Below, in pieces: positions 41,470 through 50,221 of a stretch of 64,000 nucleotides of DNA. The position numbers and the translations under genes were made by a program. Within the stretch, counting starts at the first letter, position 1. Each line of letters begins with the position of its first letter. Source of the stretch: Halobacteriovoraceae bacterium (lineage in GTDB: Bacteria; Bdellovibrionota; Bacteriovoracia; Bacteriovoracales; Bacteriovoracaceae); the NCBI GenBank assembly GCA_002718735.1, contig PBFR01000021.1:13245-77244 (forward strand), read 5' to 3'. The notes beneath the pieces were generated by a model. That model searched no databases and was not told the origin of the DNA. It saw only the letters and a list, made by a program, of their open reading frames with translations.

Positions 41470-42264
41470 ATGATCAAGCTATTAAAGTCTTCCATTGAAT
41501 GGTTGGGAAGTTGGGTTATGTCCATAACTCCCGCCCTGGGAAGATTTACGCTTTATGCGATTTCAAATTTTCAGTGGTTTTTCAGACCTCCTATAAGAAA
41601 GCATCTGTTCTTTGAGCAAATGGTATTCATGGGTAATAAGAGTTTGTTTATTGTCTTTTTAACATCTTCATTTAGTGGAGCTGTTTTCGCTTATCAAATC
41701 TATTTGGGATTCACTGCTTTTAGTGTTGATTCCTTTGTTGGGCCTATTGTGGCCATTGCTGTTGTTAAAGAGCTCGCCCCCGTTTTTACCGGTCTTGTTG
41801 TTGCCGGAAGGTGTGGTGCTGCGATGGCCGCTCAAATTGGATCTATGAAAGTTACTGAGCAAATTGACGCTTTGGAGGTAATGGGGGTCAATTCCATTCA
41901 ATACCTTGGAGTTCCAAGAGTGTTTGCAACAGTTGTGACTATGCCGATGCTAACGGGTGTATTTATGCTGGTGGCGAATGCTGGTTCATGGCTGGTGGGA
42001 GTGAAGCTCTTGGGAATTGATGAGGCAATCTATTTTGCAAAGCTTGGCGACTTTATGAACTTAAATATGTTGGTGGAAGGTTTGATCAAGGCTGCGGTTT
42101 TTGGTTACCTAATTTCAATAATTGGAACCTATCAAGGCTTTGCTGTAAAAGGCGGAGCTGAAGGTGTCGGTAGGGGAACCAACATGGCCGTTGTTTGGGG
42201 CATGATTATAGTTCTAATTATGGACTTCTTTTTAACAGCAATACTTGCCCAGATTTTAGGATAA
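41470..42264 (+). CDS. mlaE: MlaE-type permease of an MCE lipid-transport ABC system
   Basis: Integral membrane permease of 264 residues that moves phospholipids between the membranes with MlaF and MlaD. Conserved blocks: FEQMVFMGNKSLFIVFLTSSFSGAVFAYQ, VVKELAPVFTGLVVAGRCGAAMAAQIGSMKVTEQIDALEVMGV (the hallmark cytoplasmic loop, about residues 100-140), and GAEGVGRGTNMAVV near the end. ATG 41470 has TAAGGA 6 bases ahead, so the frame-extending GTG at 41449 is not used. mlaF follows 2 bases after the stop. Confidence 0.92.
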   Translation: MIKLLKSSIEWLGSWVMSITPALGRFTLYAISNFQWFFRPPIRKHLFFEQMVFMGNKSLFIVFLTSSFSGAVFAYQIYLGFTAFSVDSFVGPIVAIAVVKELAPVFTGLVVAGRCGAAMAAQIGSMKVTEQIDALEVMGVNSIQYLGVPRVFATVVTMPMLTGVFMLVANAGSWLVGVKLLGIDEAIYFAKLGDFMNLNMLVEGLIKAAVFGYLISIIGTYQGFAVKGGAEGVGRGTNMAVVWGMIIVLIMDFFLTAILAQILG

Positions 42265-42266
42265 AT

Positions 42267-43013
42267 ATGAGTTACGCAATCGAGTTCAATCATTTAACAA
42301 AAAGATTCGGAAATCATACAGTCTTAGATGATCTAAACTTTAATATCCATGAAGGAAAGATCACAACTATTCTTGGTTTTTCTGGGGCCGGAAAGTCGAC
42401 TGTGCTTAAGCATATTCTTGGAATTTATCACCCAACAGAGGGACAGGTAAAAGTGCTTGGGCAAGACATGGAAAAAATGAACGAGGGGCAGATTAGAGAG
42501 TTTAGAACAAATTTTGGAATGGTATTCCAATATGCAGCTCTATTTGACTCTATGACAAACTTCGAAAATGTGGCCTTTCCTATGAAGGAGTTCACAAATT
42601 ACACCAAGGATGAAATCGAAGAGAAGGCGATTGGGTTAATGACGCAAGTTGGCCTTGATGAATTTGCTTTTCATAAGCTTCCATCAGAAATTTCTGGAGG
42701 GATGAGAAAAAGAGTTGGTCTGGCAAGGGCCTTGGCATTGCAGCCAAAGGTTATGCTATATGACGAACCAACAACTGGCCTTGATCCCATTACAACACAT
42801 ATGGTTGATGATCTAATTACCTCCACTCACAATCACAATGCTCACTTGCCAATGACTTCAGTGATTATCTCCCACGACATTGCTGCAACGCTTCGTATCT
42901 CTGATTATGTTGCCTTTTTGGAGAAGGGAAAAACGGTGGTGCACGCGCCAGTTGAGGAGTTTAGAAAATCTGATCATCCAGTGATTAAAAAGTTTATAGA
43001 ACTGTCCACCTAG
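42267..43013 (+). CDS. mlaF: MlaF-type ATPase of an MCE lipid-transport ABC system
   Basis: The 248-residue ATPase has Walker A LGFSGAGKSTVLKH, the Q-loop in MVFQYAALFDS, signature SGGMRKRVGLARALA, Walker B MLYDEPTTGLDP and the switch histidine in IISHD. SGGM instead of SGGQ is typical of the MlaF group. ATG 42267 follows mlaE by 2 bases; the longer frame inside mlaE is a shadow. A short perfect hairpin (43002-43023) spans the stop codon. Confidence 0.93.
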   Translation: MSYAIEFNHLTKRFGNHTVLDDLNFNIHEGKITTILGFSGAGKSTVLKHILGIYHPTEGQVKVLGQDMEKMNEGQIREFRTNFGMVFQYAALFDSMTNFENVAFPMKEFTNYTKDEIEEKAIGLMTQVGLDEFAFHKLPSEISGGMRKRVGLARALALQPKVMLYDEPTTGLDPITTHMVDDLITSTHNHNAHLPMTSVIISHDIAATLRISDYVAFLEKGKTVVHAPVEEFRKSDHPVIKKFIELST

Positions 43014-43023
43014 AACTGGACAG
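43002..43023. repeat. Inverted repeat across the mlaF stop codon
   Basis: CTGTCCA and TGGACAG form a perfect 7-bp stem with an 8-base loop that includes the TAG stop. No T-run follows, so it is not a clear terminator; it may shape expression of mlaD, whose TTG start is 94 bases further on. Confidence 0.4.
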
Positions 43024-43116
43024 AAGTAGTGGGGAAAACCTTTCCTATCTATAGTGAATAAGATTTTTACCGGTTGAACGGTTAAAATAGAGTAAAATTA
43101 TTAGTTTGGAGTTAAC

Positions 43117-44517
43117 TTGAACGAGTTAAAAGTTGGTTTGCTTACATTATTGGCCATTGCCAGTTTGGTAGTAGTTTCTTTAAAAATTGCATCCAATCAA
43201 GCTGGTTTCGGGGAGTACGTCACCTACAGAGCGATTTTAAATGACGCCACCGGTATCTATGAGAAAAGTACCATTAAGGTTGCTGGTATTGTTGCCGGTC
43301 GAATTAAATCGATTGAACTTGCTGGCTCACAGGCCGTTGTAACTTTTGAAGTCTTAAAATCAATCAAAATCACGAAATTTGCCACCCTAAGAATTAAAAC
43401 CATTGGTTTTTTAGGGGATAAATACTTGGATATCTTCTTGGGAGATCCAAATGCACCTCGTATGGAGGAAGGGCAGTATGTAAAGGTTGAAAGTGGAGCT
43501 GGTTTTGAACAGCTTGGAAAAAATGCCGCCGACGTGCTTGCTGATGTTAAGGAAATATCTCAGGCCATCAAAGAGGCCTTATACGATAAAGATAGAAATA
43601 ATATTGTTAGAGGCATAATGGAAGACACTAAAGCATTTGCACAAAATGCTAGAGATGTTTCCAAGTCACTAAAGAATCTTATTACTGGAAATGAAGGCAA
43701 GCTAAACGATACAATACAAAACCTTCAAAAGGTTGCTGAACAACTTGCTTACGAAACAGATAGGTATGCAGACGGCTCTCTCATGAATGACATGGAAGGA
43801 GTAAAACCTATCCTTGCCAATGTAAGACAGGCCACTGAGGATTTAAAAAATATCATGGCCGACGTTAAAAGCGGGAAAGGGACTGTTGGAAAGCTTCTGC
43901 GTGATGAAGAGGTTGTTGATCAAGTTAATGAAACTCTTGCTGGTGTAAATAGGCTCGTTAATAGAATTAACAACTTTAAAACCGATCTATCTATCTATAC
44001 TGGTTACAATAACGAGTTTGGAGGAAGAACTGATCTTAATATGGATATCATTCCTTCACCTGAGAGGTTCTTTAAGTTAGGTATCGTTCTTTCTGACTAC
44101 GGTCCTCAAAATGAAGAAGAGACCACCACTTTTACTTCAACCAATGGCGGAGCTGAGACAGAGGTAAATGAGCGAGAAATTGATGAATCAAAATTTAAAT
44201 TTAACCTTCAAATAGGTAGAAAAATCGGCAATTGGGGACTTAGAGCTGGTCTAATTGAGACGACCGGAGGCGTTGGATTTGATTATCACCTCCCAGAATA
44301 TGGCAATACAAACTTCTTGGAAGTGTTTGACTACCAAGAGGATGCTGGACCAAATATTAGAGTTGGAACGGAGTTCAGAGTTTGGAATGTATTTCATACT
44401 AAACTTATGGCCGAAGACCTTGCGTCGAAAACAGGGGATCAAAGTTTTGTCATAAGTGCTGGACTCAAGTTTACTGATGATGATTTGGCCGCATTAATCG
44501 GAGTTTTGGCTAACTAA
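43117..44517 (+). CDS. mlaD: MCE-domain (MlaD-like) lipid-transport protein
   Basis: Substrate-binding component of the MCE system, anchored by one N-terminal helix (VGLLTLLAIASLVVVSLKIA). An MCE domain spans about residues 36-115 (TYRAILNDATGIYEKSTIKVAGIVAGRIKSIEL, TIGFLGDKYLDIFLG). A long helical segment (about 130-290, LADVKEISQAIKEAL, NDTIQNLQKVAEQLAYETDRY) and a beta-rich C-terminal domain (about 300-466) follow. That last part looks like an outer-membrane or porin-like sheet. At 466 residues it is far longer than E. coli MlaD (183). The start is TTG 43117 with GGAG 8 bases upstream. It overlaps the GYF gene by one base (TAATG). Confidence 0.9.
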   Translation: MNELKVGLLTLLAIASLVVVSLKIASNQAGFGEYVTYRAILNDATGIYEKSTIKVAGIVAGRIKSIELAGSQAVVTFEVLKSIKITKFATLRIKTIGFLGDKYLDIFLGDPNAPRMEEGQYVKVESGAGFEQLGKNAADVLADVKEISQAIKEALYDKDRNNIVRGIMEDTKAFAQNARDVSKSLKNLITGNEGKLNDTIQNLQKVAEQLAYETDRYADGSLMNDMEGVKPILANVRQATEDLKNIMADVKSGKGTVGKLLRDEEVVDQVNETLAGVNRLVNRINNFKTDLSIYTGYNNEFGGRTDLNMDIIPSPERFFKLGIVLSDYGPQNEEETTTFTSTNGGAETEVNEREIDESKFKFNLQIGRKIGNWGLRAGLIETTGGVGFDYHLPEYGNTNFLEVFDYQEDAGPNIRVGTEFRVWNVFHTKLMAEDLASKTGDQSFVISAGLKFTDDDLAALIGVLAN

Positions 44518-44906
44518 TGGAAAAAAACTGGTTAATTCGCACTAAAAATAATCATATTCTTGGGCCAGTGTCCAAGAATAAGGTTAAAGAATTAGTGGAG
44601 AATGGATCTATTAAAGCCGATGATGAAATTTGTTGCGGCAATGGTTTTTGGTTCTATGTTCGTGAAAAAGATCTCCTAAATAAATACTCGCTCGGCTCTG
44701 AGATTCAACCGTTTAATCCCGTATCTGAAGCGGAGAGTAAGTTTGGCAAAAATAGTGCCGATATACTTGCCGTCGATGACTCAGAAGAAGATGACATTGA
44801 TGATATTACTCAAGTCGGACTGAGTCTTGATGATTTGAAAAAAAGCAATGAGGCTGATAAACAAGGCCCACCTGAGCTGAAGTCTCAAACAGAAAAAAAA
44901 AAGTAA
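44517..44906 (+). CDS. GYF_2-domain protein (zero-frame product)
   Basis: Residues 1-60 (NWLIRTKNNHILGPVSKNKVKELVENGSIKADDEI...GFWFYVREKD) match the GYF_2 pattern found in many Bdellovibrio-like membrane proteins. An acidic linker (DDSEEDDIDDITQVGLSLDDLKK) and a basic end (TEKKK) follow, stopping at TAA 44904-44906 right after an A10 tract. The ATG overlaps the mlaD stop (TAATG). The domain arrangement is incomplete for this family, which usually has a membrane helix after the linker; that helix is encoded immediately downstream in the -1 frame. Confidence 0.75.
   Translation: MEKNWLIRTKNNHILGPVSKNKVKELVENGSIKADDEICCGNGFWFYVREKDLLNKYSLGSEIQPFNPVSEAESKFGKNSADILAVDDSEEDDIDDITQVGLSLDDLKKSNEADKQGPPELKSQTEKKK
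44893..44903 (+). other. Poly-A slippery site, candidate -1 frameshift (A10G)
   Basis: Ten As (44893-44902) then G. In the frame of the GYF gene this contains the heptamer A-AAA-AAG (44897-44903), the same as the E. coli dnaX site, followed at once by TAA. A one-base backward slip continues into the downstream frame without a gap. The tract also suits RNA polymerase slippage or length variation. A 7-bp perfect stem (44928-44934 with 44943-44949) lies 24 bases further on, farther than the usual 5-9 base spacing. Confidence 0.6.
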
Positions 44907-46267
44907 AAAATCCTAAAAAAGCTGGAAGAGACAAGTTCCTAATTGTCTCAACACTAATCCTATTGGCCTTGGCACTTTCTTTATTTGTCTTTAGAAAGAA
45001 AATTGTAAAAGAGTTAATTGAAGTTTCTGTAAGTTTCATCTTGCCTAGTGCACATGCCCAGGAGGGGCCTGGAAGTATTAATGGCTCTTTGGAACTTCGA
45101 CCAATCACTTCCAAGTTCTCAACAATTGTACCGCGTTCTGGAGTTCTTGGACTCGAGCTTCAAAGTAAACTTGGCAGCATCCCTGAGCTATGCACCGATA
45201 TGACTGGGCCATTCTATATGAGTGCATTTATTTTGGCCGACATAAATGATGAGAACTATTATCTTAAGATGAATCAATGCCTCAAAGAAGATATGGCTGA
45301 TAAGCAGTGGGTTCTAAACTATGGCGCAATTCACATTCCTCTAGAGGCCAAAGAAAAAAAAGTTATAGACGAGGTTTGGAAGAAGCTTGGAAAAACGAAG
45401 TTTGATTTTGAATTGGAAAATCTAACACTAACTCAAATCAGTAAAACATTGGAGACGATGGAGCCAAGACAAGACTTATTTGCAGTAATAGCTACTGTGA
45501 GTATGTATTCCTCTTTGGGAAACTTTGGAAAGGTTGATTTGATTCTAAAAGAATTTTTATCAAAGAGCTTCATGCACAAATACTTCTTTCTTGAGTATCC
45601 TTACTTAAACGCTCCAAGGCTTAGAAGAGAAATTGTAAAAATGCTCTCAAGTGCGCAAGGAAAGCTTAAGAGTAACAAGTTGTTTAAAGCATTTTTATTA
45701 AAGGTTTATAGCGAGTCAACTGAGGACTTTAAAGATGAGCTTGAAGACAGTTTAAATATTCCGACTGGATCTAAAGAATTGGCCTCTATTTATAATTCTC
45801 CAAACTATGGTGCAAAATATCCATTAGTATGGGTGGAGAGAGCACTCTCAAGTCTAAACCCGAGTTCATTAAAATCAACTTTAGATACAATTGAAGTGGA
45901 TAACAATCTTGACTCCTTGTTAGTACTTAGATTTTACCTTCCTGAATCTAAGGCTAGAAGAGAGGAGTTTTACGCTAAATTTTTGAAGTTAAAGAAAAGT
46001 GATAAACCTTGGCACAGAGCTTTGTATTTTGAAATCCTTAGAAATAAGGATTGGCTGAGATTCTATTCTGCTAAAAACAAGGCAGGGCTGAATCCTTTTT
46101 TTAAACAGAAAAGGGAGTTCTACAGAAATAATGTGCTTAAAAATGAAGGCATCTTATTTTCAATATACAATCTGTATCAAATGGGAGACTTGCAACGGGA
46201 GTATTTTCTAAAACTCTTGGCAATAAGAAGTTATGGACTACCATCAACCCAGATTCTACCACTTTAG
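44903..46267 (+). CDS. Membrane/periplasmic continuation of the GYF protein, reached by frameshift
   Basis: The frame is open from 44876 and reads VKNPKKAGRDKFLIVSTLILLALALSLFVFRKK: a basic stretch then a membrane helix. About 410 residues, mostly helical and of no recognised family, follow. The helix is preceded by no ATG, GTG or TTG in this frame; the first candidate, TTG 44963, falls inside the helix and has no ribosome site. The product is therefore most simply the C-terminal part of the GYF protein, giving a fusion of about 583 residues: GYF, acidic linker, TM helix, periplasmic domain (starting near SAHAQEGPG). Its end overlaps the methyltransferase start by 35 bases. If no shift occurs, it would be a translated remnant. 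Confidence 0.7.
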   Translation, partial: VKNPKKAGRDKFLIVSTLILLALALSLFVFRKKIVKELIEVSVSFILPSAHAQEGPGSINGSLELRPITSKFSTIVPRSGVLGLELQSKLGSIPELCTDMTGPFYMSAFILADINDENYYLKMNQCLKEDMADKQWVLNYGAIHIPLEAKEKKVIDEVWKKLGKTKFDFELENLTLTQISKTLETMEPRQDLFAVIATVSMYSSLGNFGKVDLILKEFLSKSFMHKYFFLEYPYLNAPRLRREIVKMLSSAQGKLKSNKLFKAFLLKVYSESTEDFKDELEDSLNIPTGSKELASIYNSPNYGAKYPLVWVERALSSLNPSSLKSTLDTIEVDNNLDSLLVLRFYLPESKARREEFYAKFLKLKKSDKPWHRALYFEILRNKDWLRFYSAKNKAGLNPFFKQKREFYRNNVLKNEGILFSIYNLYQMGDLQREYFLKLLAIRSYGLPSTQILPL

Positions 46268-46796
46268 CGAAGACTCAATCTGGCTTTCAAAAAAAGCTTC
46301 TGAGCTATCCCCCAATGCCTGTTCTGTTCTGGATATTGGCTGTGGCAGTGGTGTTGTTGGAATTGAGACTCTTAATCGACTTAAATCTCCAAAAGAGCTA
46401 ATACTACTTGAGCCACAAGTTGAATTCTTAGAGTACATACAGAACAATCTTGAATTTATAAAAAGAAATATTGAAGTTGAAATTGTTAACCAGACTTTGG
46501 AGAGATTTAACCCAGGTAGAAAATACGACCTAATTGTGAGTAATCCACCTTATTTTAATCCAAAAGAATCTAGGCCCTCAAGAGATATAAATAGATTAAA
46601 ATGCAGAACTTTTGAAAACTTAAATTTGTTTGATTTTGTTCAACTTGCAATAGGCCATCTCAATCCAAGTGGAGAGTTTTACTTCTTGGCGCGACAAGAA
46701 AATCCAGATGTTAAAAAAATTCTTTCTGAGCTAAAAGGCTTTAAAGTTATAGATCAATTCAAGGATGTTCTTCTTTTAAATTTTGTCCATGAATAA
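46233..46796 (+). CDS. Class I SAM methyltransferase, TrmN6/small-methyltransferase type
   Basis: The 187-residue enzyme has VLDIGCGSGVVGIETLNRL (SAM-binding motif I, about residues 32-50), LILLEPQVEFLEY (motif II), and LIVSNPPYFNPKESR (NPPY, typical of N6-adenine or glutamine-N5 methyltransferases). The N-terminus HQPRFYHFSEDSIWLSKKA resembles the substrate-proximal start of tRNA1(Val) m6A37 methyltransferase TrmN6. It is shorter than E. coli TrmN6 (245). ATG overlaps the previous gene by 35 bases. It is convergent with the DUF721 gene, overlapping by 21 bases. The target is inference. Confidence 0.8.
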   Translation: MDYHQPRFYHFSEDSIWLSKKASELSPNACSVLDIGCGSGVVGIETLNRLKSPKELILLEPQVEFLEYIQNNLEFIKRNIEVEIVNQTLERFNPGRKYDLIVSNPPYFNPKESRPSRDINRLKCRTFENLNLFDFVQLAIGHLNPSGEFYFLARQENPDVKKILSELKGFKVIDQFKDVLLLNFVHE

Positions 46797-47318
46797 AGAA
46801 GTTAATAACTCCTTAACTTCATCATCCTCAATATCGTTAAAAACTTCCTGTGCTCTTTTCATTTTCAACTTGTATTGAGGGGAGTGTGGATGAAGCTTTG
46901 GCCTAGAAGTGCCTTTGGAGACCTTTTTGAATTGGCTACTTTTAAACTCATCCCACGAAAAGTTTGCGTGGCTAAACTTAATTTTTTGAATCTTACCCTT
47001 CAGTTCAGGAATATTTTCCTCAATTTTTTGAATGATCTGAGGGCCCATGAAGCTAAGCTCCTGAGCAAAAATGCTATGTTTAGTCATAACAATTAAGGTG
47101 GATCTCATTATCTTGTGGGGAATCGTGTTCTTGGCCATCAACTCACCGACAATCTTGTCCCAGCTTCTAATTAAATAAATGAAGTCGAAACAACCTTTGG
47201 TTTTGGAAAAACGACCTCTTTTCGCTCTTTTGAGACGTCTAATCTGGTCTGAGGTATAAACCTCTTCTTCATCGCCGGCGTGTGCCAGGACTTCTCCTAA
47301 GGACTTGGTGTGCTTCAT
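46776..47318 (-). CDS. DUF721/DciA-like protein
   Basis: A 180-residue basic protein. Residues about 45-115 contain the DUF721 pattern: SWDKIVGELMAKNTIPHKIMRSTLIVMTKHSIFAQELSFMGPQIIQKIEENIPELKGKI. DciA members load the replicative helicase DnaB in bacteria that lack DnaC. The basic N-terminal extension (RRLKRAKRGRFSKTKG) and C-terminal tail are lineage-specific. It is divergent from lptE (79-base gap) and convergent with the methyltransferase gene. The helicase-loading role is inferred from the family. Confidence 0.75.
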   Translation of the reverse strand: MKHTKSLGEVLAHAGDEEEVYTSDQIRRLKRAKRGRFSKTKGCFDFIYLIRSWDKIVGELMAKNTIPHKIMRSTLIVMTKHSIFAQELSFMGPQIIQKIEENIPELKGKIQKIKFSHANFSWDEFKSSQFKKVSKGTSRPKLHPHSPQYKLKMKRAQEVFNDIEDDEVKELLTSLFMDKI

Positions 47319-47397
47319 GGCGAAGTTTTACCACTAAGCGTAGTGGCTATCAAGAGAATCCCTTGTCTATGCGTAAGAACCTCTGGTATTTTAAGGC

Positions 47398-48045
47398 ATG
47401 CGAATAATTTTAATGCTCTGCTCTATATTTACTCTTTTCTCTTGTGCCGGATACCGGTTCCAAGAAAAGGAGAATCCTTTTGCTCAATACGGAGTAAAGT
47501 CCATAACAATTCCAATGTTTTACAATAAAAGCAACCTGAGTAACATTTCAGCTCCCATGACCAAAGAGATGTACCATATGCTTTCGACTTTTAGCGGTTT
47601 GCATATTAAGTCTGGTAATAATGATGCTGATGCAGTTCTCATTGGAATTGTGGATGCCCCATCCCAGGCCAAAGAAAGTAGAGAGGCCACAAACCTAAGG
47701 TCTGCGAAAAATGCCGCAGAAGAAGCTCTTGGAGAAAACAGGGAAGACTTTTATATTCCTTCCACCACAAATGTAAGGGCCTCCCTAAGGCTAATTCTTC
47801 TAAAAAATCCAAGTGAGAAAGAAATCGAACTTCTAAAGTCCAGCTTAGGCAAGTTTGCTGTTGGCCCAAAGATAATTGTAAATGAGACGATTGCACTAAG
47901 TGGAAGCTTCACTAGAGAAATTTATTCAGATGAGGCCATTGATGTTATAGACACTCAAAACCGAAGTGCTCTTAGAAGCACAGTGGATGATATGGCCAAA
48001 AATGCAGCTCAAAATTTTAAGGACATGATTCTTTATGCGTTCTAA
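47398..48045 (+). CDS. lptE: LptE-like outer-membrane lipoprotein
   Basis: A lipoprotein of 215 residues with signal MRIILMLCSIFTLFSC and the mature start CAGYRF, the classical beginning of LptE, which plugs LptD during LPS export. KSITIPMFYNKSNLSNISAPMTKEMYHML is the LptE-type first strand and helix. The TEKE-like middle and C-terminal helix (RSTVDDMAKNAAQNFKDMI) fit too. The lptE-holA order seen here is conserved in many Gram-negatives. The stop overlaps the holA start by 11 bases. Confidence 0.8.
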   Translation: MRIILMLCSIFTLFSCAGYRFQEKENPFAQYGVKSITIPMFYNKSNLSNISAPMTKEMYHMLSTFSGLHIKSGNNDADAVLIGIVDAPSQAKESREATNLRSAKNAAEEALGENREDFYIPSTTNVRASLRLILLKNPSEKEIELLKSSLGKFAVGPKIIVNETIALSGSFTREIYSDEAIDVIDTQNRSALRSTVDDMAKNAAQNFKDMILYAF

Positions 48046-48985
48046 ATGGAAACTATGGGACTTTTTTAAAGCAAATCCAAGAAGTGTTGACCCTGACAAA
48101 AAAGGTTTATACGCAGTTCATTGCTTTGACCCTATAGTTATGAAACTTTTCAAAGACCAGATCCCCTCTGGAGATCTTGATGGCGGAAAGTTAAGGATTT
48201 TAACAGCAAAAGACTTTACTAATGATTGGATAGAACAAAACCTTCAAACACTAGGACTGTTCGGAAATAGTGAGTCTTATCTTGTACATTTTGCACAGGA
48301 CATACCTAAAGATGTTCAGGAGAAGCTTCTAAGTGAGGACTTCCTTCTAGACGATCGTTACGTAATATTATCCTTCGAGCGCGAGACCGATTTCTACAAA
48401 GAACTCGTTAAAAAAGACGAAGTAATAGGAATTGATATTCAAGCTCCAATGTTTTGGGAGAATAGAGAATTGCTTGAATTTTTCTCCGCTCAAACAGGAG
48501 TTTATTTAGATTACTCCGCAGCACAGAAATTACAAGAATCCGTAGAGGCCACTTGTTCAAACTATCTAAATATCTTAGAGCAGTTAAAAATTAACTTTGA
48601 AAATGAATCTATCACTGTGGACAAGTTGGATGAGGTTTTATCCAAAGAAAAGTTGGATCAATTTATGTTGGCAGAGCTTTTTTCCACCAAAAAATTCACA
48701 GTTTTTTATAAGCAACTTTTGAGTGTGACCCACGGAGATGACTCCCTACAGAGATTCTTTGCGTTCATGCAAAAACATATGGGAAAAATTTGTGATTCAA
48801 GTTATTTAAACTCGAAGAAGAAACTTTCCAAGTATGATCGTCAAATTCTAAGTTGCTCTAAGATTTGGAAAAAAGATGATGCAATGAGATCAATTGATTA
48901 CTTTAAAGATCTCGAAGTCGAGGCCAGACTTAGAAAACCTCTTTTGTCTCAGAGACTAAGAAGAGATTACCTGAGAACTTTCTGA
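48035..48985 (+). CDS. holA: DNA polymerase III delta subunit-like protein
   Basis: The 316-residue protein is in the holA position, overlapping the lptE end by 11 bases. It is the length of delta (E. coli 343). The N-terminal AAA-like region has DFTNDWIEQNLQTLGLFGNSESYLVHFAQ, the segment of delta that shows one-strand similarity (FF-type residues for clamp binding). The C-terminal half (ERELLEFF..., QILSCSKIWKKDDAMRSIDYFKDLEVEARLRK) looks like the delta collar helices. No Walker motifs are expected in delta, and none are seen. Sequence resemblance is weak by eye, so context carries most of the weight. It is convergent with, and overlaps, the PPOX gene. Confidence 0.65.
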   Translation: MRSKWKLWDFFKANPRSVDPDKKGLYAVHCFDPIVMKLFKDQIPSGDLDGGKLRILTAKDFTNDWIEQNLQTLGLFGNSESYLVHFAQDIPKDVQEKLLSEDFLLDDRYVILSFERETDFYKELVKKDEVIGIDIQAPMFWENRELLEFFSAQTGVYLDYSAAQKLQESVEATCSNYLNILEQLKINFENESITVDKLDEVLSKEKLDQFMLAELFSTKKFTVFYKQLLSVTHGDDSLQRFFAFMQKHMGKICDSSYLNSKKKLSKYDRQILSCSKIWKKDDAMRSIDYFKDLEVEARLRKPLLSQRLRRDYLRTF

Positions 48986-50221
48986 AGCAAATTCTTTAGA
49001 CATTGTAATCATCTCCCTTATAGAGATCCCATCTACATAGTTGCCAAAGATTACAACTCCCTTGGGGCGTGCATGGAAAAGACTTCTCACTTTTTTTATT
49101 GAGGCCGAACGCTGCTCATCGTAAATAGGAATACCTCTTTTCCAATTGGTGACAAACTTCTCCTCTAAGCACTTCTGCCAATCAGTGGACGGGTCCAGCT
49201 TCTTTAGGTCTTCAAATGCGTCCTGCTCAGTATAACTCTCTCCAAGATGGATGAAAGTGTAGCTTCTTTTGTCTAAATCATTTGTTCTTCCCTTGAAGAT
49301 TGCACTGTTATTCAAAATTCCGGCAGCCTTTATAGGTGAAGTTGGAGAGAAAAGGGCACCAAAAGCACCTTCTAACTTCTCTAGTGCTTTGTTAAAAATC
49401 ATTGTAGTGCTAACAACTGAGGAGTATTTAAGCTTGGAGAGCTCGTTTGCAATCTGAGGATAGATCTCCTCGATTATTGAGGATGCGTCATGAGCATCAG
49501 TGCAAATGATTGTATTGGCATCTGACTGAATTGAGGCCATGGTGCCATTCACTATTTCGTTTTGTAGTTCGTTTTGAAGTGCCTGTATAAGCTCACTCAT
49601 TCCTAGAGAGAAACTAACGGACTCTGGCCGGTGAGATCTCTCTTTCCTTTGTTTAATAAGCTCTCTTAAAAAGCCAAAGTAAGTTCTGCTCTCAATGCGT
49701 TGTTTGAAAACGCTTCGGAACTTTAGAGTTTTTGAGTCTGTGGCATAAATCCCTCCAAATACCGAGCTTAAAACTTCGTAGGAAGCTCTTTTACCAAGAA
49801 GCGGCCTAAAGAATTCATAAACAGACAGCTTGTCTAAGTTTTTGGGAATTTTTTTAAAAAGGCCAAAAAATATTATTGGTATTTCCCAGAAGTGAAGAGG
49901 GAACGCTTTTAGAGCGTTTGTTCTTTGAAGAAGACGTTTTAGCTTAGGTGCAGACTTTAAAGGGGTGATTCCCAGTTCTTCAAATAATTCAATTGCATCT
50001 TCATTAGTAAAGACTGCATTCGCCGCAGTTTCAGCTATACCAAGACTGCCTGTAAGAGTGCGAATCTTTCCACCAATGTGTGATTCTTTTTCAAAAATTT
50101 TTACTGAATGACCATTCTTTTTGAGGTAGTAGGCCATCAAAAGGCCGGAGATTCCGGCCCCTATGATATGAGTTTCTTTATAGAGCCCAAGCTGACCTAT
50201 TGGGCCGGACTCTTCTTTCAT
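48956..50221 (-). CDS. hemY: Protoporphyrinogen oxidase-like FAD amine oxidase family protein
   Basis: A flavoprotein of 421 residues with the dinucleotide motif HIIGAGISGLLMAYYLKKNGH and FEKESHIGGKIRT (about residues 18-55), then blocks of the HemY/HemG-type PPOX family (ETAANAVFTNEDAIELFEELG, VFGGIYATDSKTL, and GNYVDGISIREMI at the C-terminus, the FAD-binding GxY-x2-GxSxx motif). It would oxidise protoporphyrinogen IX to protoporphyrin IX, the step after HemN, which is also encoded here. Its stop overlaps holA by 30 bases, and its start overlaps the glutaredoxin stop by 1 base. Alternative: a carotenoid or amine oxidase relative. Confidence 0.75.
   Translation of the reverse strand: MKEESGPIGQLGLYKETHIIGAGISGLLMAYYLKKNGHSVKIFEKESHIGGKIRTLTGSLGIAETAANAVFTNEDAIELFEELGITPLKSAPKLKRLLQRTNALKAFPLHFWEIPIIFFGLFKKIPKNLDKLSVYEFFRPLLGKRASYEVLSSVFGGIYATDSKTLKFRSVFKQRIESRTYFGFLRELIKQRKERSHRPESVSFSLGMSELIQALQNELQNEIVNGTMASIQSDANTIICTDAHDASSIIEEIYPQIANELSKLKYSSVVSTTMIFNKALEKLEGAFGALFSPTSPIKAAGILNNSAIFKGRTNDLDKRSYTFIHLGESYTEQDAFEDLKKLDPSTDWQKCLEEKFVTNWKRGIPIYDEQRSASIKKVRSLFHARPKGVVIFGNYVDGISIREMITMSKEFASESSQVISS

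Noticed and set aside
44963..46267. Independent gene starting at TTG 44963
   Set aside because: The start would fall inside the membrane helix, without a ribosome site, while the frame stays open upstream to the slippery tract.
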